DNA of 35,131 bases from an uncultured Prevotellaceae bacterium. Lineage in GTDB: Bacteria > Bacteroidota > Bacteroidia > Bacteroidales > Bacteroidaceae. The number at the start of each line of letters is the position of its first letter. Positions within the stretch are counted from its first letter, which is position 1. This document shows, piece by piece, positions 32,274-35,131 of this stretch. The notes beneath the pieces are model-generated. The model was not told the DNA's origin. It saw nothing but the letters and a program-made list of their open reading frames with translations, and ran no database searches. Location of the stretch: positions 1-35,131 of the forward strand of contig CAMVIM010000036.1 in NCBI GenBank assembly GCA_947167515.1. The letters run 5' to 3'. Made by a program: the position numbers and the translations under genes.

Positions 32274-32593
32274 AATACAATACCGTCTTCTGTTACATTT
32301 TCATGAAAAGGGCTTGCAATGTCCCGTTCCCAATTCTTTTTTGTATATAAAATGGCATTAATATCCGCATCCAAATCCCATCCCATTTCTCGTAATGGGT
32401 AGGAATAATTGTCGATGTCATCACCTGTCACTCTGTCCTTGTCCAGCAGAATGAGCACGTCCCAGTCGGAATCTGGCCGGGCATCACCACGAGCTTGTGA
32501 ACCAAAGAGTATCACTTCTGTCCCTTTGGGTGTGATTTCCTTGGCCTTTTGGGCTATAGCCTGTATAATATGTTGTCGTCTTTCTGCTGTCAT
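32270..32593 (-). CDS. Minimal nucleotidyltransferase (MNT antitoxin type)
   Basis: A 107-residue nucleotidyltransferase with GS-x10-D-x-D intact: G31-S32 and D43/D45 (LFGSQARGDARPDSDWDVLI). It probably modifies and silences the adjacent HEPN protein by nucleotide transfer, as shown for MntA-HepT pairs. It is the first gene of a possible five-gene operon (nucleotidyltransferase, HEPN, coiled coil, PD-(D/E)XK-like, TPR). Its own promoter is at 32619-32649, with a perfect 12-bp palindrome overlapping the -33 box. Confidence 0.87.
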   Translation of the reverse strand: MTAERRQHIIQAIAQKAKEITPKGTEVILFGSQARGDARPDSDWDVLILLDKDRVTGDDIDNYSYPLREMGWDLDADINAILYTKKNWERDIASPFHENVTEDGIVL

Positions 32594-32618
32594 GCCGGAT
32601 GTTTTTAGGATTCTGTCG

Positions 32619-32649
32619 CAAAGTTAGCGACTTTTTCCGATGCCACCAA
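32619..32649 (-). promoter_or_regulatory. Bacteroidetes-type promoter of the nucleotidyltransferase-HEPN operon
   Basis: On the minus strand the -7 box TAACTTTG is at 32619-32626 and the TTGG -33 box at 32646-32649, spacer 19. The -33 box is half of the palindrome CCAAATATTTGG (32646-32657), which could be an operator. An A6 tract lies just upstream. Confidence 0.72.
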
Positions 32650-32708
32650 ATATTTGGACGTTTTTTATTCCACAATGACTTTCAGCCGTAAACGTCCGAA
32701 ACTTGTCA

Positions 32709-32771
32709 GGTGAGAGGTGAGAGGTGACAGGTGACAGGTGACTGGTGACAGGTGACAGTTGACAGGTAAGC
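32709..32771. repeat. 9 x 7-bp tandem repeat (GGTGACA family)
   Basis: Units in order are GGTGAGA x2, GGTGACA x2, GGTGACT, GGTGACA x2, GTTGACA and a degenerate GGTAAGC. The eighth unit is identical to the unit of the array inside legB. It lies about 80 bases upstream of the promoter of the nucleotidyltransferase-HEPN operon. Confidence 0.88.
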
Positions 32772-33055
32772 GTCCGAATCTTGGCACAAAACTGCATCAG
32801 AGGCCAGTGGCACTGGTCTCAGTAGAGTTTTTTTAATAAGTGTTCGGATTTCTGTTGTTTAGCTTCTTTTTTTGCTTTTGGAACTCACGAAACTCGTGAA
32901 TGTAATCCTTTATATCAACAGCACAAAATAAAGTCCAGTCCATGGTTCGGACACTTACTTTCAGTCTTAACAAAAAAACTACAATCTGTAGGATCTGTGT
33001 GACCTTAAATAACCCAAACCAATCGACATTATTTATGGATTTCTTTCTTCGTTTT

Positions 33056-33484
33056 TCAAGCATTAAAGAAGATGCTGATTTCATCTGCTGTCAGAGTGCC
33101 GCTATTGATAATCTGCTGTTGAACTTCTTTCAAATCTGAGTCGGTGAGAAGACCACAATACTTAAAGTCATTGAGCATGAAAACTTCAAGCTTTGCTTTT
33201 ATGGGTTGAGCACAATTGGCATAAGAGTCATACGAGAGAAAATCATAGTCGTTTCCTTTCAGTTCGACTTGACATGCCATGAGGTGCGGACGCTTCTGGA
33301 TGTATTGATTGATTTGCGAGTTAATCATAACAGAGCATACCAAAATCCTATCCTGTGCCACACCTGCTATGATAAGGAATTTATCATGATCGATGTCTGC
33401 CCATGGCCCCAAAAACACTGAGCCTGGAACAATGGAAAGTCCACGAAGATTCTCAATCGATGAAAAAGTGTTCTTCCTTACCAT
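33056..33484 (-). CDS. Putative toxin partner of the Panacea antitoxin (MazF/PemK-like)
   Basis: A 142-residue protein I cannot assign firmly. IVPGSVFLGPWADIDHDKFL (about 18-37), the strand-rich stretch AQDRILVCSVMINSQ, and KGNDYDFLSYDSYANCAQPI (about 76-95) recall the MazF/PemK barrel, in which a P-G-D/S-V start and an H/Y-D-S-x-x-x-C segment lead into the second half. A helical tail with SDLKEVQQQI follows. It sits 7 bases downstream of a Panacea-domain gene, the position of the toxin in PanA-PanT modules. The role is inferred from this arrangement. Confidence 0.68.
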   Translation of the reverse strand: MVRKNTFSSIENLRGLSIVPGSVFLGPWADIDHDKFLIIAGVAQDRILVCSVMINSQINQYIQKRPHLMACQVELKGNDYDFLSYDSYANCAQPIKAKLEVFMLNDFKYCGLLTDSDLKEVQQQIINSGTLTADEISIFFNA

Positions 33485-33491
33485 AAGTGAA

Positions 33492-34028
33492 TCAATTCAG
33501 TGCAGCCTCTAATGCGGAATGCTCATTGATATATTCCATATCTGCTGAATCAAGTCCTGCCTCACGGGCGATGTCTTCCCACTTGATTGAATAATCACGA
33601 GCTGTGGAACGCCAAGCCACGTCATGTGACTTTTCTTTGATTTCGTCATAGGACAACTGGGAATACTTGCGGATAGAATCGTCTAAAGCCTCTTGTTCAT
33701 TACGAGAGAGTTTGCTCAGATCTGCATCCACCAATGGACGTACATACATCCAGTTCTCCACTTGGAAATAGTTTCCTAACCCTTCTGTGTCTGGAAGATA
33801 GGAATCACCACGCACCATTTTAAGCATGTCGTACATTCGGGATGGCACAGGACCAGCTTCCATGGCGATATAAATGTCGCCAGTAATAGGCCTGCCCCAG
33901 TCGGCCAAATGCTGACGTTCGGCAAAGTATATAATCTTGAAAATCTTGTGAAAGTCCTTATGCTGTACACGATTGGCCACATACAGCAGGGCATTCAGAG
34001 CCTTTGTCTTATCGAATTGCACGTCCAT
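33492..34028 (-). CDS. Panacea (SocA-like, DUF4065) domain antitoxin
   Basis: A 178-residue protein with the Panacea/SocA_Panacea layout: ALNALLYVANRVQHKDFHKI near 10-29, IIYFAERQHLADWGRPITGD near 32-51, and the signature AMEAGPVPSRMYDMLK near 55-70, followed by a helical C-terminus. Panacea domains are known as promiscuous antitoxins pairing with unrelated toxins, so the downstream 142-residue gene is the expected toxin. The gene order (antitoxin first, 7-base gap) fits. It has its own promoter at 34049-34079. Confidence 0.87.
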   Translation of the reverse strand: MDVQFDKTKALNALLYVANRVQHKDFHKIFKIIYFAERQHLADWGRPITGDIYIAMEAGPVPSRMYDMLKMVRGDSYLPDTEGLGNYFQVENWMYVRPLVDADLSKLSRNEQEALDDSIRKYSQLSYDEIKEKSHDVAWRSTARDYSIKWEDIAREAGLDSADMEYINEHSALEAALN

Positions 34029-34048
34029 GTTTTCTTCCTATTTCGATA

Positions 34049-34079
34049 CAAAGATACACCTTTTCTTTCTATCTTCCAA
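34049..34079 (-). promoter_or_regulatory. Bacteroidetes-type promoter of the Panacea module
   Basis: On the minus strand the -7 box TATCTTTG is at 34049-34056 and the TTGG -33 box at 34076-34079, spacer 19. About 40 bases further upstream, 34118-34170, is a diverged copy of the palindrome-A-tract element found at 32646-32705. Confidence 0.7.
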
Positions 34080-34117
34080 ATGTCTGGGAGATTTCATTGA
34101 CTATTTCCGTCATACAG

Positions 34118-34165
34118 CCAAATATTTGAACCTTTTTTCAACTACAAACTTCCCGAAGTTGAGTT
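34118..34165. repeat. Diverged copy of the CCAAATATTTG element with inverted repeat
   Basis: CCAAATATTTG at 34118-34128 followed by a T6 run resembles 32646-32668. After it, AACTTC-CC-GAAGTT (about 34147-34160) forms a short inverted repeat beyond the end of the DUF4160 gene group, where it might act as a weak terminator, although no clear T-run follows on the minus strand. Confidence 0.45.
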
Positions 34166-34170
34166 ATCAA

Positions 34171-34428
34171 CTATTTCACAAGTCTTCGAGCCAGGCGGAG
34201 GGGACGAAGGTGAGGACGAGCATGCTCGGAGTTCTTGGCTATCTCACGGTCATTGAGAATGCCACGGTTACTAAGAACAGAATCGCCATTACTTTTGACG
34301 AAAAACTTGGCCGAACCTCCCTCGCTGAGCTTGCTGTCGCTGGCATGAACGTGCATGCACTCTACTACACAAAAGGAGGTAAAATACAAGTAATATCCTG
34401 CCACCTTGAAATCATAGTACTTTGGCAT
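34171..34428 (-). CDS. DUF4160-like small protein
   Basis: An 85-residue protein resembling DUF4160: start MPKYYDFKVAGYYLYFTSFC, then the conserved HVHA at about 27-30 (the family has H-V-H-V), followed by GGSAKFFVKSNGD, where the family has a G-x-A-K-F/W-x-L pattern. The C-terminal LNDREIAKNSEHARPHLRP is basic. DUF4160 proteins are commonly encoded beside a second small protein, often in toxin-antitoxin-like pairs, with function unknown. It is the last of three tightly packed small genes, 3 bases after its neighbour. Confidence 0.76.
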   Translation of the reverse strand: MPKYYDFKVAGYYLYFTSFCVVECMHVHASDSKLSEGGSAKFFVKSNGDSVLSNRGILNDREIAKNSEHARPHLRPLRLARRLVK

Positions 34429-34431
34429 AGT

Positions 34432-34653
34432 TTAGTCCTCCATGTATTTCCGGTTCTGCTGCAGGTAACGGCTTGCAATAGAAAGTTCTATATCGTCCAT
34501 GGTCGTCTCCAACACTTCACCATCTGCACTAAACACAACAGCCTTGCCTGGACTGTTCAGATTAAGCACATGAATAAGCCCACCCTCGCGAGTGAAGGCG
34601 TACCCATTGATGATAACATCAGCTTTGTCGGCTATGTTCTTGATGTCAGGCAT
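34432..34653 (-). CDS. Small hypothetical protein, middle gene of the DUF4160 group
   Basis: A 73-residue protein with a beta-rich core (VIINGYAFTREGGLIHVLNL and AVVFSADGEVLETTMDDIEL) and a helical tail ending in NRKYMED. No motif I can name; the closest idea is a DUF2442-like or related small partner of DUF4160 proteins. Its start overlaps the preceding gene by 8 bases and it ends 3 bases before the DUF4160 gene, indicating one transcript and coupled translation. Confidence 0.7.
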   Translation of the reverse strand: MPDIKNIADKADVIINGYAFTREGGLIHVLNLNSPGKAVVFSADGEVLETTMDDIELSIASRYLQQNRKYMED

Positions 34654-34945
34654 AAGCTATACGTACGCTTTTTATTGGTTTCAGAAAAGCGGTGGAATCA
34701 ATATACAAATCATTGAGAATGGGTTTGAGATCGATGTACTCTTCTTCAGGTTCAGTTCTGTGGCTGTACTTGGCCAATACAATCAAATAACCGCTGTCCC
34801 ACTTTACAACATCCACATACCGTTCCAGGCTGTATGGCGCCCGGAAGCGGATATTATATCCTCCAAAGCTGAAGGCGGTAAAACCCTCTGCATTGCTGAG
34901 GATAGCCTCATCATTTTTAGATTGTATAGTGGCGTTGTCCATCAT
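34646..34945 (-). CDS. Small hypothetical protein, first gene of the DUF4160 group
   Basis: A 99-residue protein with alternating strands (TAFSFGGYNIRFRAPYSLER and GYLIVLAKYSHRTEPEEEYI) and DLKPILNDLYID near 72-83. No family name is assigned. It overlaps the next gene by 8 bases. The start is ATG 34945, 18 bases from the -7 box of the promoter at 34963-34993, implying a very short leader. Confidence 0.72.
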   Translation of the reverse strand: MMDNATIQSKNDEAILSNAEGFTAFSFGGYNIRFRAPYSLERYVDVVKWDSGYLIVLAKYSHRTEPEEEYIDLKPILNDLYIDSTAFLKPIKSVRIAYA

Positions 34946-34962
34946 CTTGTATAATTGTTTCG

Positions 34963-34993
34963 CAAAATTACTGCATTTTCATCAATCCACCAA
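34963..34993 (-). promoter_or_regulatory. Bacteroidetes-type promoter of the DUF4160 gene group
   Basis: On the minus strand the -7 box TAATTTTG is at 34963-34970 and the TTGG -33 box at 34990-34993, spacer 19. The remaining 138 bases up to the window end show no supported gene. Confidence 0.66.
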
Positions 34994-35131
34994 AGAAATT
35001 CTCAAAATTCTTCATTCCCCTTTCTGAAGTTACCGCTACGCTTTTCAAACAAACGTTCTATGCGAGGAGAAAAAAAGGCTCACCTGCAAAATCCAGTGTT
35101 TAGAATAAGAACAAAAACCAAAAAGAACTCT

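Larger units (their letters stand above)
32594..33055. other. 462-base non-coding stretch with promoter, palindrome and heptamer array
   Basis: It holds the promoter of the nucleotidyltransferase gene (32619-32649), the palindrome CCAAATATTTGG (32646-32657) and the 7-bp array 32709-32771. The array is flanked by imperfect 13-bp direct repeats, CGTCCGAAACTTG (32693-32705) and CGTCCGAATCTTG (32771-32783). The part 32840-33055 contains an unconvincing 83-codon open frame that overlaps the toxin-like gene; I do not annotate it. Confidence 0.6.

Noticed and set aside
32709-32771. Could the repeats be a CRISPR array?
   Set aside because: Units are 7 bp and contiguous, with no spacers and no cas genes in the window.
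32833-33084. Open frame of 83 codons on the minus strand
   Set aside because: It overlaps the end of the 142-residue toxin-like gene in another frame, has no domain-like pattern and no promoter or RBS that I can see.
33973-34716. 247-codon plus-strand open frame
   Set aside because: It runs antisense across the Panacea start, an intergenic region and the DUF4160 group, all of which have better evidence.

Overview
The window looks like a chromosomal segment of a Bacteroidales bacterium, probably Prevotella-like. The evidence is the recurrent promoter pattern TTGG-18/19-TAnnTTTG in front of several genes, the weak Shine-Dalgarno sequences, two AAA-ATPase/PD-(D/E)XK proteins of a family expanded in Bacteroidetes, and DUF4160, Panacea and NTase_5 type proteins. 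Every protein gene reads on the minus strand; only the tRNA-Lys fragment at the left edge reads on the plus strand.

Layout, left to right. (1) 1-100: 3' part of tRNA-Lys(TTT) and its terminator. (2) 122-6215: a superfamily II helicase, two tandem AAA-ATPase/nuclease paralogues that share 923 identical bases, and an MntA/HepT-type nucleotidyltransferase/HEPN pair whose toxin gene carries a nonsense codon and a frameshift. Three of these promoters are copies of one repeated module. (3) 6359-19475: a surface polysaccharide cluster. It holds an NTase_5 protein, three GT-B type glycosyltransferases, two GT26 (WecG/TagA) transferases, wecB and wecC for UDP-ManNAcA, Wzy, Wzx and two acyltransferases. 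The part from 13.5 to 19.5 kb is strikingly AT-rich, as expected for an exchanged serotype cassette. (4) 19516-20225: a 710-bp IS66-like non-autonomous element with GTAAGC terminal inverted repeats and a perfect 8-bp target duplication. (5) 20406-27621: a full legionaminic-acid type nonulosonate pathway (legB, legC, legH, legI, legG, legF) plus a PtmE-like nucleotidyltransferase, then nagB at 27728-28519. (6) 28813-34945: an accessory/defence-like stretch with an NTase-HEPN pair, a coiled-coil protein, a PD-(D/E)XK-like protein, a membrane TPR protein, a Panacea antitoxin with a MazF/PemK-like partner, and a three-gene DUF4160 group.

How the genes work together: transcription runs right to left. 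NagB sits beside the amino-sugar pool. LegB-C-H-G-I-F would make CMP-legionaminic acid (or a close nonulosonate), and WecB/WecC would make UDP-ManNAcA for the WecG-type transferase. The glycosyltransferases assemble a repeat unit, the acyltransferases decorate it, Wzx flips it and Wzy polymerises it. The initiating phosphoglycosyltransferase and chain-length/export genes are not in the window.

Most notable observations: three heptanucleotide tandem arrays, one of them inside legB where loss or gain of a unit would shift the frame; the gene-conversion pattern of the AAA/nuclease pair; the repeated promoter module; the decayed HepT toxin beside an intact antitoxin; and a possible five-gene operon running from the NTase-HEPN pair to the TPR membrane protein. 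Homology calls rest on motif recognition by eye, without a database search.
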